A stretch of 64,000 nt of DNA from Pseudomonas cannabina (lineage in GTDB: Bacteria > Pseudomonadota > Gammaproteobacteria > Pseudomonadales > Pseudomonadaceae). The stretch lies in assembly GCF_900100365.1 (NCBI RefSeq), contig NZ_FNKU01000001.1:5149501-5213500 (forward strand), written 5' to 3'. The notes under the pieces were generated by a model. That model was not told the DNA's origin and made no database searches. It saw only the letters and a program-made list of their open reading frames with translations. Of the stretch, positions 1 through 9,145 are shown piece by piece; the first letter of the stretch is position 1, and the number at the start of each line of letters is the position of its first letter. The position numbers and the translations under genes are program-made.

Positions 1-48
1 GGCACCTTCACGCATGTCGAGGTAGGCAGTATGGTCGAGCTTTTGCAT
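1..48 (-). CDS. 5' end of a minus-strand gene, probably an LPS-core kinase-like 'toluene tolerance' protein (partial)
   Basis: Only the first 16 codons lie in the window. They read MQKLDHTAYLDMREGA from an ATG whose complement is at 46-48, with a GGAAC-type ribosome site about 7 bases upstream. The sequence resembles the N-terminus of the small kinase-like proteins called toluene tolerance protein in Pseudomonas LPS-core clusters, and this position beside msbA and hldE fits. The product name rests on memory of the family and 16 residues, so it is tentative. The gene is divergent from the transferase gene at 356. Confidence 0.45.
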   Translation of the reverse strand, partial: MQKLDHTAYLDMREGA

Positions 49-121
49 CAAGGTTCCAGTGCAGGGCTGACGAGTGTGCGAGCGGCATGTTACCGCAGTG
101 CGGGCGCCGCAAAAAATCGTT

Positions 122-131
122 GTGCTACAAT
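122..131 (+). promoter_or_regulatory. possible extended -10 promoter ahead of the KpsS-like gene
   Basis: The 307-bp gap between the two divergent genes (49-355) has no credible gene. It contains an extended -10 type motif, TG-C-TACAAT at about 124-131, downstream of an A-run. No convincing -35 box lies 17 bases upstream. The region is AT-richer at 110-260 than the coding DNA around it, as expected for divergent promoters. This is a motif call only. Confidence 0.25.
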
Positions 132-355
132 CGCGCCAAATTTTTTAGATGCGCACCGCCGCTTTGCGACCGGGCCGTCCCCCGCTGGTCAGATTTTCAT
201 ACTGTTTTCACCGAGCCGCGCCGCACTGTTTTTCATGTTGAACCTGTTCTTCCGGTCACGAAGCAACGCAGTGTAAGGCCCTCGGATCTACAGGGCTGTT
301 ACGTGTATTCACGTGCACCCCGGCGGGTGGCTGCATCCTTTTCGGACTCACCACG

Positions 356-1465
356 ATGACAATGCTGTTCCTGTCGATGGCCCGACATCAGGGTCTCTAT
401 TTCAACCGTTTGCTCAACGAAACCGAACTGAGTGGGCGCGTGGTCACGTCGCTCAATATGTCGTGGCCGCGTGCATCGCGTATGGCCGCCACGCTGTCCC
501 GCATCGACTTCGACGCGCTGGTCGACGAGAAGTGTGAAGAGCGACGGATCAAGAACAAGAGCGCTGGCTACCTGTATCGCCGGTTACTGCGCCTTGAACT
601 GACCTGGGCTGCCTTGCGTATTCAGGCTTTGCTCGATCGCGAGCGTCCGGATGCGGTCGGCGTATGGAACGGTGCTCATCGCTACTGCCGTTTGCTCATC
701 GCGCTGGCCCCTCCGGAATGCAAGACCTTCTTCTTCGAGAACGGTCTGTTGCCCAACACGACGACCGTAGACCCGAAAGGTGTGAATTACCTCAATTCCA
801 TGCCCCGCGACCCCGCTTTCTACCTCGATTACCCTTATCCCGTCGTCGAGCGCGCGCCCGCTGCGGTGCTGGTTCCGCGCAAGCCGCGCAGTCGCGGTCC
901 GGCACCGATCAAGCTGCCCGAACGGTTCATCTTCATTCCGTTTCAGGATGATCGAGACACGCAGGTGCGCCTGTTCTCGCCGTGGGTCGGCAACATGCGC
1001 GAGATGTTCGCCGTCGGCGAGCGTCTGGCGGCGGAAACCGGCATGACGGTTGTGTTCAAAGAGCATCCCTCGAGTCGCGAGAGCTACCCTGATCTCCACA
1101 AGCGCGCGTCGAAAAACGTGCTGTTTGCCAACGGCAACGCCACGCAACAATTGATCGAAGCCAGCCAGTTCGTCGTCACGCTGAATTCGACGGTAGGCCT
1201 GGAAAGCTTGCTGCTGGGCAAGCCGGTAATGACACTGGGCAAAGCCTTTTACAATATCGACGGGCTGGTGCGGCACGCCGAAAATGTTGACCAGGCCGTC
1301 GCGCATGCTCGCGCGTTCCCGGACTGGTCGCTCGATGAGCGGTTGCGGCGCAATTTTCTGCACTACCTGTCCGAGCACTACTGCATCAAGGGCGACTGGA
1401 AGACGGCCGACAGGTCGCAACTGCGCCGCGTCGCCAACCGCTTGCTGGGCAAGTCCGGATGCTGA
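356..1465 (+). CDS. capsule-polysaccharide-type (KpsS/KpsC-like) glycosyltransferase in the LPS core cluster
   Basis: A 369-aa cytosolic protein with no signal peptide. Its C-terminal half carries two motifs of the capsule polysaccharide biosynthesis family (Capsule_synth; KpsS and KpsC are beta-Kdo transferases): KEHPSS near residue 238, and NSTVGLESLLLGKPVMTLG near residue 280. That family uses these for nucleotide-sugar binding and catalysis. The gene lies upstream of msbA and hldE, so a role in adding a Kdo-like or other sugar to the LPS core is the natural inference; the substrate cannot be read. No capsule export genes (kpsMT, kpsE) are nearby. The start is ATG 356; an ATG two codons later is an alternative because the upstream ribosome site is weak. 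Confidence 0.75.
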   Translation: MTMLFLSMARHQGLYFNRLLNETELSGRVVTSLNMSWPRASRMAATLSRIDFDALVDEKCEERRIKNKSAGYLYRRLLRLELTWAALRIQALLDRERPDAVGVWNGAHRYCRLLIALAPPECKTFFFENGLLPNTTTVDPKGVNYLNSMPRDPAFYLDYPYPVVERAPAAVLVPRKPRSRGPAPIKLPERFIFIPFQDDRDTQVRLFSPWVGNMREMFAVGERLAAETGMTVVFKEHPSSRESYPDLHKRASKNVLFANGNATQQLIEASQFVVTLNSTVGLESLLLGKPVMTLGKAFYNIDGLVRHAENVDQAVAHARAFPDWSLDERLRRNFLHYLSEHYCIKGDWKTADRSQLRRVANRLLGKSGC

Positions 1466-1640
1466 GCGCGGTGTCGGGAGTGATTCGGGTGTTTTTTCCT
1501 CATTATCTTCAAGCCATGTTCAAGGTGCCCGAGTGTATGCTCCCCGGCAATCTGATGGCGGCAAGTGCCGCTGTCCCGTAATGCAGGGCCACCGGTGGCG
1601 CGCCGTCGTTTGTGCGCTGCCAGTCTTGTAACGGGTTCAC

Positions 1641-1649
1641 TGGTACAAT
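1641..1649 (+). promoter_or_regulatory. possible extended -10 promoter for msbA
   Basis: TGGTACAAT lies 29 bases upstream of the msbA start codon, inside the 213-bp gap after the KpsS-like gene. It matches an extended -10 element (TGnTATAAT with one mismatch). No good -35 hexamer is visible. It suggests msbA has its own promoter and is not simply co-transcribed with the upstream gene. Confidence 0.3.
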
Positions 1650-1678
1650 CACTGTTTTATACGCACGAGGCGCGCCGA

Positions 1679-3475
1679 ATGGCCAATTCCAACCAGCAAT
1701 CGAGCATGAAGATCTATCTGAGGTTGCTGAAATACGTACTCCCGTACTGGGGCGCTTTCGCGGTCAGTATCGTGGGTTTCGTGTTGTTCGCCTCCAGCCA
1801 GCCGATGCTGGCCGATATGCTCAAGCACTTTCTGGATGCCCTGCAAAAGCCCGATGACACCAAGTTTCTCGGCTTTTCACTGGTGTTCGGCGTGCCGCTG
1901 CTGGTTGTGCTGATTGCCGTTTATCAAGGCATCGGCTCGTTCCTTGGCAACTACTACCTCGCCAAGGTCGCACGCGGTGTGGTTCATGACCTGCGCTGCG
2001 CGTTGTTCGATAACCTGCTGACGCTGCCTAACCGCTATTTCGACAACCACAACTCCGGTCATCTGATCTCGCGCATCACCTACAACGTGACGATGGTCAC
2101 CGGTGCTGCCACCGACGCGATCAAAGTGGTTATCCGTGAGGGGCTTACGGTTGTTTTCCTGTTCTGCTATCTGCTGTACAGCAACTGGAAAATGACTCTG
2201 GTATTGCTGGCGATTCTGCCGTTCATTGCTGTGCTGGTCAGCAGCGCAAGCAAGAAATTTCGCAAGCAGAGCAAGAAGATTCAGGTGGCGATGGGCGACG
2301 TGACTCACGTTGCCTCGGAAACCATTCAGGGCTACCGCGTGGTGCGCAGCTTTGGCGGCGAGACCTACGAAACCGAGCGTTTTCACAAGGCCAGCGCCGA
2401 TAACATGAACCGCAGTCTGGGCATGACGCGTACCCAGTCCATCTACACGCCGGTCCTGCAACTGGTGATCTACATCGGCATGGCGGTGCTGATGTATCTG
2501 GTTCTGTACCTTCGTGGTGATGCATCGGCGGGCGAACTGATTGCCTACATCACTGCTGCGGGTCTGCTGCCCAAGCCTATCCGTCAATTGTCCGAAGTCA
2601 GCGCCACCATCCAGAAAGGCCTGGCGGGTGCGGAAAGCATCTTCGAACAGCTTGATGAAGCACCGGAAATCGACACGGGTACGCAAACCCGTGAACGCGT
2701 CAGCGGGCGCCTTGAAGTGCGTAATCTGAGCTTCCAGTATCCCGGCACCGAGAAGCTGGTGCTTGACGACATTTCCTTTACCGCCGAGTCGGGCCAGATG
2801 GTCGCGCTGGTCGGCCGCTCAGGCAGCGGCAAGTCGACCCTGGCGAACCTGATCCCGCGCTTCTATCACCACGACAAGGGTCAGATACTGCTCGACGGCA
2901 TCGACGTCGAAGACTACAAGCTGGTCAATCTGCGCCGCCACATTGCGCTGGTGACCCAGCAGGTCACGCTGTTCAACGACACGGTGACCAATAACATCGC
3001 CTATGGCGATCTGGCCGGTGCGCCGATAGAAGATGTGCGCAAGGCGTCCGAAGATGCCTACGCCGCCGAGTTCGTCGAGCAGATGCCGCAGGGCTACGAC
3101 ACGCTGGTCGGCGAAAACGGCGTGCTGCTTTCCGGCGGTCAGCGTCAGCGTCTGGCGATTGCCCGTGCGCTGCTCAAGAACGCACCGCTGCTGATTCTCG
3201 ACGAAGCCACGTCGGCACTGGATACCGAGTCCGAGCGCCATATCCAGGCGGCTCTTGATCAAGTCATGAAAGGCCGCACCACGCTGGTGATCGCGCATCG
3301 CCTGTCGACCATCGAGAAAGCCGACCTGATTCTGTTGATGGACAAGGGGCGCATTGTCGAGCGCGGCACTCACGACGAATTGCTGGCCCTCAATGGCCTG
3401 TATGCACGTTTGCACGAGAAAGACTTCATCGAGGTAACAGGGCAGGTCGCGACAGCGGCGGAGTCCGACGTTTGA
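1679..3475 (+). CDS. msbA: lipid A export ATP-binding/permease protein MsbA
   Basis: A 598-aa half-size ABC exporter that flips lipid A-core from the inner to the outer leaflet of the inner membrane. The N-terminal half has about six membrane segments. The C-terminal ATPase has Walker A (GRSGSGKST, near residue 380), signature LSGGQRQRLAIARALL (near 485), Walker B with LILDEATSALD, and the H-loop IAHRLST. An in-frame upstream ATG at 1565 would add 38 poorly conserved residues. The ATG at 1679 is preferred because it gives the family's usual length and N-terminus (MANSNQQSSMKIYLRLLKYV). The stop overlaps the TTG start of the next gene by 3 bases (TTGA), so translation is probably coupled. Confidence 0.97.
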   Translation: MANSNQQSSMKIYLRLLKYVLPYWGAFAVSIVGFVLFASSQPMLADMLKHFLDALQKPDDTKFLGFSLVFGVPLLVVLIAVYQGIGSFLGNYYLAKVARGVVHDLRCALFDNLLTLPNRYFDNHNSGHLISRITYNVTMVTGAATDAIKVVIREGLTVVFLFCYLLYSNWKMTLVLLAILPFIAVLVSSASKKFRKQSKKIQVAMGDVTHVASETIQGYRVVRSFGGETYETERFHKASADNMNRSLGMTRTQSIYTPVLQLVIYIGMAVLMYLVLYLRGDASAGELIAYITAAGLLPKPIRQLSEVSATIQKGLAGAESIFEQLDEAPEIDTGTQTRERVSGRLEVRNLSFQYPGTEKLVLDDISFTAESGQMVALVGRSGSGKSTLANLIPRFYHHDKGQILLDGIDVEDYKLVNLRRHIALVTQQVTLFNDTVTNNIAYGDLAGAPIEDVRKASEDAYAAEFVEQMPQGYDTLVGENGVLLSGGQRQRLAIARALLKNAPLLILDEATSALDTESERHIQAALDQVMKGRTTLVIAHRLSTIEKADLILLMDKGRIVERGTHDELLALNGLYARLHEKDFIEVTGQVATAAESDV

Positions 3476-4371
3476 TTCTGAGTCACTGGCGATCCTGGCG
3501 TGAGCGAGGCTGGACCCCGATTGATGCAGGCACCTATGCCGACGCCTGGCACAGGTTGGGCGGAAGCCTTGCCACCCACCCGGATGTGGTCGGGCGGCTG
3601 TCGGAACTGGCGGCGATTCCGGTGCAATACCTGGGCTGGTTCGCCGACGGCCGGTTGTCGGCGGCAATGCCTGTCTGGGGGCGCTATCTGGCGCTCTCCA
3701 AAGACGTGCTCAAGCGAGAAGGCAAGCGTGGCCTGTTCGATCTGGGTAACGCCGAAATCATCCTGCCTGTTGCCGAAGAGGCAAAAATCAGCCTGCGCCA
3801 CAAGGTGCGGTATGTGTCCGAACTCAATGTCGGCAGTATTGCCGGTCTGCGCGAGCAGTCCGAAGGGCTGGCCATGGCCCGCGAGCCGGAGGCGTACAGC
3901 AAGAAGTTTCGTTACAACCAGCGCCGCGAGCAGCGCCTGCTGGAAGAGGCGGGCGGCAGCATCCGGGCCATGTCTGAGCTGAGTGCCAGCGAGCAGGCGA
4001 CGATCTATGCCGACCTGTTCCAGCGCCGCTGGAACTTCGAGGTGCCGGGCAAGGCGCATCTGGCCGAGGTGTTCAGCCTGCTGCGCGAGTTCATGACCGG
4101 CGCGCTAATCTACCTGAACGACGAGCCTGTTGCCATCCAGATTCTCTATCGGGTAGAAGCCCCCAAGTGGGTCAGCCTGGAGTACGTCAACGGCGGGGTC
4201 GACCCGCAGAACCGCGAATTCAGCCCGGGCAGCGTACTCAGTTTCGTCAATACCCAGACGGCCTGGGAGCAGGCGCGTGCCATGGGCAAACCGCTGCGCT
4301 ACTCGTTCGGCCGCGCCGACCGGGAATACAAGGATCGCTGGTGCCACCGGGTCCCGGTCTACCAGATTTGA
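3472..4371 (+). CDS. mig-14: Mig-14 family protein (antimicrobial peptide resistance)
   Basis: A 299-aa protein resembling the Mig-14 family, which is linked in Salmonella and Pseudomonas to resistance against cationic antimicrobial peptides. The fold of the family is acetyltransferase-like, and the region around KKFRYNQRREQRLLEEAGG and the C-terminal LRYSFGRADREYKDRWCHR fit it. The start is TTG at 3472, overlapping the msbA stop; no in-frame ATG lies near the start. Its position right after msbA and before the PIG-L gene places it in the LPS-core operon, so a role in modifying or assembling LPS is likely. Family assignment is from recognition, not a search. Confidence 0.8.
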   Translation: MILSHWRSWRERGWTPIDAGTYADAWHRLGGSLATHPDVVGRLSELAAIPVQYLGWFADGRLSAAMPVWGRYLALSKDVLKREGKRGLFDLGNAEIILPVAEEAKISLRHKVRYVSELNVGSIAGLREQSEGLAMAREPEAYSKKFRYNQRREQRLLEEAGGSIRAMSELSASEQATIYADLFQRRWNFEVPGKAHLAEVFSLLREFMTGALIYLNDEPVAIQILYRVEAPKWVSLEYVNGGVDPQNREFSPGSVLSFVNTQTAWEQARAMGKPLRYSFGRADREYKDRWCHRVPVYQI

Positions 4372-4387
4372 GCGAGATCACGCCGTC

Positions 4388-5800
4388 ATGAGTGGACGCA
4401 AGCAACAGTTGCTTAAACGTCACCGCCAGCGCAAGCGGGTGATACTGATCGGCGCGGCGCTGACGGCCGTGCTGTTCGGGGTATGGGTTGCCTGGTGGCC
4501 GCTGCCGGTGTTCCTGCTGCTCGGCTGGCTCGCCCACGAGGCGTGGTTCGCCGATCACCTGTTTTATGCGCCTTCCGACGATTACCGTTATGACTTTCCC
4601 GAGGGCACGGCTCACTGTCCTGTCACTCTGCAAAACGGCAGGCTGACCGTTGCGGGTGACATCGTCGCGACTCAGACGCTGGTGCTCAAGGTGCACGTCA
4701 AAAGCCACTGGCTGGGGCGTTTTCTCGATCCGCAGGTGTGGATTGGCGACGACCGTCAGGACATGGAGCGTGGTGTCGATGGCGAACGTTTTCTCAATCT
4801 CTCCGGGCAAGGTCCGGCGCTGGTGGACGGAAGCCTGACGCTGCGCGGGCGCTTTTGCAGTCTCGCTTCGCAGGCCACTGTGTACGCACTGGATAATCCC
4901 GATTTTGCCGCGCAGCGCCTGCTGATCGTCGCGCCGCATGCCGACGACGCCGAACTGGCGGCCTTTGGTCTTTACAGCCGTGCGCCCGAAGTCTCGATCG
5001 TGACCCTCACTCAGGGTGAAATCGAAGCCGACAACTACCGTGATATGGGCCTGGACGCTGCCGAGGCCGCGCGGCTCAAAGGCCGCCTGCGCAGTTGGGA
5101 CAGCCTCTCCGTACCGCTGTGGGGCGGAGTCGCGCAACAGCACTGCTTCCAGCTGGGGTATTTTTGCCTGAGGCTGGGCGAGATGGCCCGCAGCCCGCAG
5201 CAGGCTTTCGGTTCTCGTGAGTCTGGAGAAACCGATATCCGTGCGGTGCGTCGGCATAACAGCCTGAGCCTGCCGGGTGATGCCGACGGCCAGCCGCACT
5301 GGAACAATCTGGTGGCCGATCTGGCCCGGCTGCTGGAGCATCAGCGCCCCGACGTGGTGCTGACACCGCATCCGGAACTCGATCCGCACGACGACCATGT
5401 CGCAAGTACCCGCGCGCTGATGGAAGCCATCGAGCTCAGCGCGTGGCGGCCTCGGACATTGCTGCTGTATGCCAACCATCTTCACGACAACGATCGCTGG
5501 CCCATGGGGCCTGCGGAGTACGGCATTGCCTTGCCGCCCACGGTCGAGCCGCTGCCGGCCGACGGGCTGTGGAGCCCGTCACTGGAGGCCGCCGCGCGCA
5601 TGGACAAGGCAATGGCCTTGGCCATGCAACACGATTTGCAGGGCCGTCCACCGCTGAAACGCCGCATCCGCCGAGTGATCCAGCGCCTGCTGGCCGGTCG
5701 ACGCTGGCCACGTACGGGCGAGGATGAGTTCTTCCGCAAGGCCGTGCGCCGCCACGAGATTTTCTGGGTGCGGCCATTGCCACCCGATGACGCCCGCTGA
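4388..5800 (+). CDS. membrane-anchored PIG-L family deacetylase
   Basis: A 470-aa protein. Two hydrophobic stretches at residues 16-45 (VILIGAALTAVLFGVWVAWWPLPVFLLLGWLAH) anchor it to the inner membrane. The PIG-L metal-binding motif follows at LLIVAPHADDAELAAFG (AHADD, near residue 185), with a second metal ligand region at HPELDPHDDHVASTRALMEA. PIG-L enzymes are zinc-dependent deacetylases of N-acetyl sugars. In this cluster it probably acts on a core sugar such as an N-acetyl-galactosamine or -glucosamine, which is inference. The start at ATG 4388 is chosen because an in-frame ATG at 4277 would overlap mig-14 by 95 bases. It lies 16 bp after mig-14, so they are likely co-transcribed. Confidence 0.88.
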   Translation: MSGRKQQLLKRHRQRKRVILIGAALTAVLFGVWVAWWPLPVFLLLGWLAHEAWFADHLFYAPSDDYRYDFPEGTAHCPVTLQNGRLTVAGDIVATQTLVLKVHVKSHWLGRFLDPQVWIGDDRQDMERGVDGERFLNLSGQGPALVDGSLTLRGRFCSLASQATVYALDNPDFAAQRLLIVAPHADDAELAAFGLYSRAPEVSIVTLTQGEIEADNYRDMGLDAAEAARLKGRLRSWDSLSVPLWGGVAQQHCFQLGYFCLRLGEMARSPQQAFGSRESGETDIRAVRRHNSLSLPGDADGQPHWNNLVADLARLLEHQRPDVVLTPHPELDPHDDHVASTRALMEAIELSAWRPRTLLLYANHLHDNDRWPMGPAEYGIALPPTVEPLPADGLWSPSLEAAARMDKAMALAMQHDLQGRPPLKRRIRRVIQRLLAGRRWPRTGEDEFFRKAVRRHEIFWVRPLPPDDAR

Positions 5801-5875
5801 GCCAGCCCGCGCATCGCTGATGCGTGCTTTCTCTATGTTATTATTTTCGTCGCTTTTATCGCTCCCGGAGTTTTC

Positions 5876-7297
5876 ATGAAGCTATCCATGCCGCGCTTTG
5901 ATCAGGCCCCTGTCCTGGTGGTCGGTGATGTCATGCTCGACAGATACTGGCATGGTGGTACCTCGCGTATTTCCCCTGAAGCGCCGGTGCCTGTGGTCAA
6001 GGTCGATCAGATCGAGGACCGTCCGGGTGGTGCTGCCAACGTTGCCCTGAACATCGCGGCGCTCGGCGCTCCTGCATCGCTGGTCGGCGTGACCGGCGAC
6101 GACGAGGCGGCAGACAGCCTGTCCAACAGCCTGAAAGCGGCGGGTGTACGGGCGCGCTTTCAGCGGATTGCCGACCAGCCGACCATCGTTAAATTGCGCG
6201 TCATGAGTCGCCATCAGCAGCTGCTGCGTATCGACTTCGAAGAACCATTCAATACCGATCCGCTGGCACTGAGCGCAGAAGTCTACAGTTTGCTGGATGG
6301 CATCAAAGTGCTGGTCCTGTCCGACTACGGCAAAGGCGCGCTGAAAAACCATCAGGCGCTGATCCAGGCCGCCCGCAAGCGTGGCATTCCGGTGCTCGCC
6401 GACCCCAAGGGCAAGGACTTCGCGATCTATCGCGGCGCCAGCCTGATTACTCCGAACCTCAGCGAATTCGAAGCCATCGTCGGGCATTGTGAAGACGAGG
6501 CGCAACTGGTCACCAAAGGTGCGCAGTTGATGCAAGAGCTGGATCTGGGCGCGTTGCTGGTCACTCGAGGCGAACACGGTATGACCCTGTTGCGTCCTGA
6601 TCAACAGGCACTGCACTTGCCAGCCCGTGCTCGCGAAGTGTTCGATGTGACCGGTGCGGGCGATACAGTCATTTCCACCCTGGCGGCGGCGATTGCGGCG
6701 GGCGAGGAGCTGCCACATGCCGTTGCCCTGGCCAATCTGGCGGCAGGCATCGTGGTCGGCAAGCTGGGTACGGCGGCGATCAGCGCCCCGGAACTGCGTC
6801 GCGCCATCCAGCGTGAAGAAGGTTCCGAGCGCGGCGTGCTGGGGCTGGAGCAATTGCTGCTGGCCGTCGATGATGCGCGCGCGCACAAGGAAAAAATCGT
6901 GTTCACCAACGGCTGCTTCGACATCCTGCATGCCGGTCACGTGACCTATCTGGAACAGGCACGCGCGCTGGGTGATCGCCTTATCGTGGCGGTCAACGAC
7001 GACGCTTCGGTCAGCCGCCTGAAAGGGCCGGGCCGTCCGATCAACAGCGTCGACCGGCGCATGGCGGTGCTGGCCGGGCTGGGCGCGGTGGACTGGGTGA
7101 TCAGCTTCCCTGAAGGCACCCCGGAAAACCTGCTGACCCACGTTAAACCGGACGTGCTGGTCAAAGGCGGTGACTACGGTATCGATCAAGTGGTCGGTGC
7201 CGACATCGTCCAGGCCTACGGCGGCGAAGTGCGCGTGTTAGGGCTGGTGGAAAACAGCTCGACTACAGCGATTGTCGACAAGATTCGGAATCAATAG
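5876..7297 (+). CDS. hldE: bifunctional heptose-7-phosphate kinase / heptose-1-phosphate adenylyltransferase
   Basis: A 473-aa two-domain cytosolic enzyme that makes ADP-D-glycero-beta-D-manno-heptose for the LPS inner core. The N-terminal ribokinase-like domain (about 1-318) has GGAANVALN and the DVTGAGDTVISTL anion-hole/base motif. The C-terminal nucleotidyltransferase domain (about 340-473) has the HxGH signature in FTNGCFDILHAGHVTYL. Its length equals that of other Pseudomonas HldE proteins. The ATG at 5876 has a GGAG ribosome site 9 bases upstream. A 75-bp gap with an AT-rich stretch separates it from the PIG-L gene, so it may have its own promoter. Confidence 0.97.
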   Translation: MKLSMPRFDQAPVLVVGDVMLDRYWHGGTSRISPEAPVPVVKVDQIEDRPGGAANVALNIAALGAPASLVGVTGDDEAADSLSNSLKAAGVRARFQRIADQPTIVKLRVMSRHQQLLRIDFEEPFNTDPLALSAEVYSLLDGIKVLVLSDYGKGALKNHQALIQAARKRGIPVLADPKGKDFAIYRGASLITPNLSEFEAIVGHCEDEAQLVTKGAQLMQELDLGALLVTRGEHGMTLLRPDQQALHLPARAREVFDVTGAGDTVISTLAAAIAAGEELPHAVALANLAAGIVVGKLGTAAISAPELRRAIQREEGSERGVLGLEQLLLAVDDARAHKEKIVFTNGCFDILHAGHVTYLEQARALGDRLIVAVNDDASVSRLKGPGRPINSVDRRMAVLAGLGAVDWVISFPEGTPENLLTHVKPDVLVKGGDYGIDQVVGADIVQAYGGEVRVLGLVENSSTTAIVDKIRNQ

Positions 7298-7337
7298 CTG
7301 CAAGCTGCAAGCTAGAGCAAATCAAAAGCTTGCAGCT
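7296..7337. terminator. inverted repeat between convergent genes, possible two-way terminator
   Basis: AGCTGCAAGCT at 7296-7306 pairs with AGCTTGCAGCT at 7327-7337. The loop contains a second copy of GCTGCAAGCT. It fills the gap between the stop of hldE and the stop of the convergent gene, which is where a bidirectional terminator would lie. There is no clean T-run, so function is uncertain. Confidence 0.4.
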
Positions 7338-8293
7338 CAAAGCTTCCCACTGATCGCGTGCAGCAGTTCCCGGGCCTTGCCGGTCAGGCGTTTGAGGCCG
7401 GTCTTTTTCGGCGGCGGGGTCATGCCCTGCTGACGCAACCAGTCCTTCCAGCGAATGCGTTCTTCGCGCACCACCCAGCCATCCTGCGCGGCAAAGCTTT
7501 CCGCCAGATACAGGCCTCGGGTCGGGGCCGGGATCAGCTTGTCGCGCTTGAGCGTGTACAGCTCGGGCAGCGGCGATCCGTTCTCCAGTGGCATCAGGTA
7601 CAGGTCCGGCTTGCTGCGATTGAGGCGAGCGACCAATTGATCGTTTTCCAGCGCCTCATCGACGTGAAACAGGCTGACCGGCCGTGCTTCCTTGGGGATT
7701 TCTAGGCGCATGTCATAGATCAATTGCAGTGACGCTGTCGGCAAATGCACATAGGCCCGCGGCCGCTCCAGAAGTGTCAGGTTGCCACTGCGTACTGGTC
7801 GCGCTGCGCCGGACAGCGGGCTCAGGCGAAAGGGCATGGCTTCGCGATAATGCAACGCGGCGGCGTAGGGCGCAGGCAGCCAGGTGTCCTTGAAACGCCC
7901 GCTGAGCCAGCCTTGGGGCGTTTCGATCAGGCACTCTTCGGCCACTTCCTGAATCGCCGTGTGCAGCGGCAGGCTCAGCTCATGGGCCGGCACATAGCCG
8001 GAGATCAGCTTGAGCACCACGTCGCCACGGTCTTGACGCCGCTGGTGGACCAACACCCAGTAATCGCGGTTCTGCCAACTGACGGTCAGGCGCACGGACA
8101 CGCCCAGATTGGCCAGTTCGGTGGCGAACCGCTCGGTGTCCGGCACCTCGATCTTGCGCCGCCGCTGCAAGGTCTGAGCGAAGTTCATCGGCATGCCGAC
8201 GCTCTGATAGGTCAGGTTTTCCGGGGTGGCTTCGACGAACAGCGGCAGGGTCTTGAAGTTGCTGGGGTTCTTTCGGATCAGTGTTCGCGGCAT
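7337..8293 (-). CDS. conserved protein of unknown function with a Nudix-box-like motif
   Basis: A 318-aa soluble protein; I do not recognise a named family. Residues near 105-135 read G-x5-E-x9-QEVAEEC. This resembles the Nudix box (G-x5-E-x7-RE-x2-EE-x-G) but has two extra residues and lacks the Arg and final Gly, so it may be a degenerate Nudix hydrolase. The C-terminus is basic (PPPKKTGLKRLTGKARELL). It begins 36 bp after the stop of the aldo/keto reductase gene and belongs to the same minus-strand set. Genes like this have been given the name metal ABC transporter ATPase, but no Walker motifs are visible, so that name looks wrong. Confidence 0.7.
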   Translation of the reverse strand: MPRTLIRKNPSNFKTLPLFVEATPENLTYQSVGMPMNFAQTLQRRRKIEVPDTERFATELANLGVSVRLTVSWQNRDYWVLVHQRRQDRGDVVLKLISGYVPAHELSLPLHTAIQEVAEECLIETPQGWLSGRFKDTWLPAPYAAALHYREAMPFRLSPLSGAARPVRSGNLTLLERPRAYVHLPTASLQLIYDMRLEIPKEARPVSLFHVDEALENDQLVARLNRSKPDLYLMPLENGSPLPELYTLKRDKLIPAPTRGLYLAESFAAQDGWVVREERIRWKDWLRQQGMTPPPKKTGLKRLTGKARELLHAISGKL

Positions 8294-8329
8294 AACGGCT
8301 CCTTCTTGCGTTGGGGTCGGCCGCCTCAG

Positions 8330-9145
8330 TCAGGCTTGACGACAAATCACGGCAGCGGCAGTTGCAACGTTGTGTGCCAAGTGCATGGGGTTGATGGTCC
8401 CGACAATAGCACTGGCAACCCCCGGGTGTTGAAACAGTAGCTGGAAGCTGGCCTGCACCGGGTCTGTGCCCGGCGTCAGGCAGACATGACCACTGGCCAG
8501 CGCTTTCTTGACCAGGATGCCTTTGCCGTGCGCGGCAGCGTAGTCGAGAACCGGTTTTTCAGCCTGCTCGTCGAGGTTGTAGGTGACCATCGCGCAGTCC
8601 CCTTCGCGCAGTGCCAGCAGGCCGCCTTCGACCGTCTTGCCGGAAAAACCGAAGCCGCGGATCTTGCCTTCGCGCTTGAGGTCAGCGAGCGTCTGGTACA
8701 CCTCGGCGTCGTTGAGAATGGCCAGGTCGTTGCCGTCCGAGTGCACTAAAACCAGATCGAGAAAGTCAGTTTCAAGACGTTTCAGGCTGCGTTCCACCGA
8801 GCGACGCGTGTGCCCGGCGCTGAAGTCATGGCTCGACTGACCGTTGTCGAATTCTTCGCCGACCTTGCTGACGATCACCCAATCCTGACGCTGCCCGCGC
8901 AACAGCGGGCCAAGGCGTTCTTCACTGGTGCCGTAGGCCGGTGCGGTGTCGATCAGGTTGATACCAATGTCGCGGGCCATGCGCAGCAGCATTTGCGCCT
9001 GCTGATCGTCGGGGATCTTGAAGCCGCTGGGGTACTTGACGCCCACGTCGCGGCCCAGTTTGACGGTGCCCAGCCCCAGCGGTGAAACGCTCAGGCCGGT
9101 GCAACCCAGCGGGCGGTGCAGGTCGTGCAGGGTTTTCAGGCTCAT
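8330..9145 (-). CDS. aldo/keto reductase
   Basis: A 271-aa cytosolic oxidoreductase of the aldo/keto reductase superfamily (NADPH-dependent carbonyl reduction). The catalytic tetrad is visible: Asp and Tyr in NLIDTAPAYGTSEERLGPLL, Lys in WVIVSKVGEEF, and His in FLDLVLVHSDG. The C-terminal cofactor-binding part includes SAIVGTINPMHL. The protein is somewhat shorter than the 300-340 residues usual for the family but appears complete. Its ATG overlaps the stop of the upstream FAD oxidoreductase gene by 4 bases, so the two are translationally coupled. The substrate is unknown. Confidence 0.9.
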   Translation of the reverse strand: MSLKTLHDLHRPLGCTGLSVSPLGLGTVKLGRDVGVKYPSGFKIPDDQQAQMLLRMARDIGINLIDTAPAYGTSEERLGPLLRGQRQDWVIVSKVGEEFDNGQSSHDFSAGHTRRSVERSLKRLETDFLDLVLVHSDGNDLAILNDAEVYQTLADLKREGKIRGFGFSGKTVEGGLLALREGDCAMVTYNLDEQAEKPVLDYAAAHGKGILVKKALASGHVCLTPGTDPVQASFQLLFQHPGVASAIVGTINPMHLAHNVATAAAVICRQA

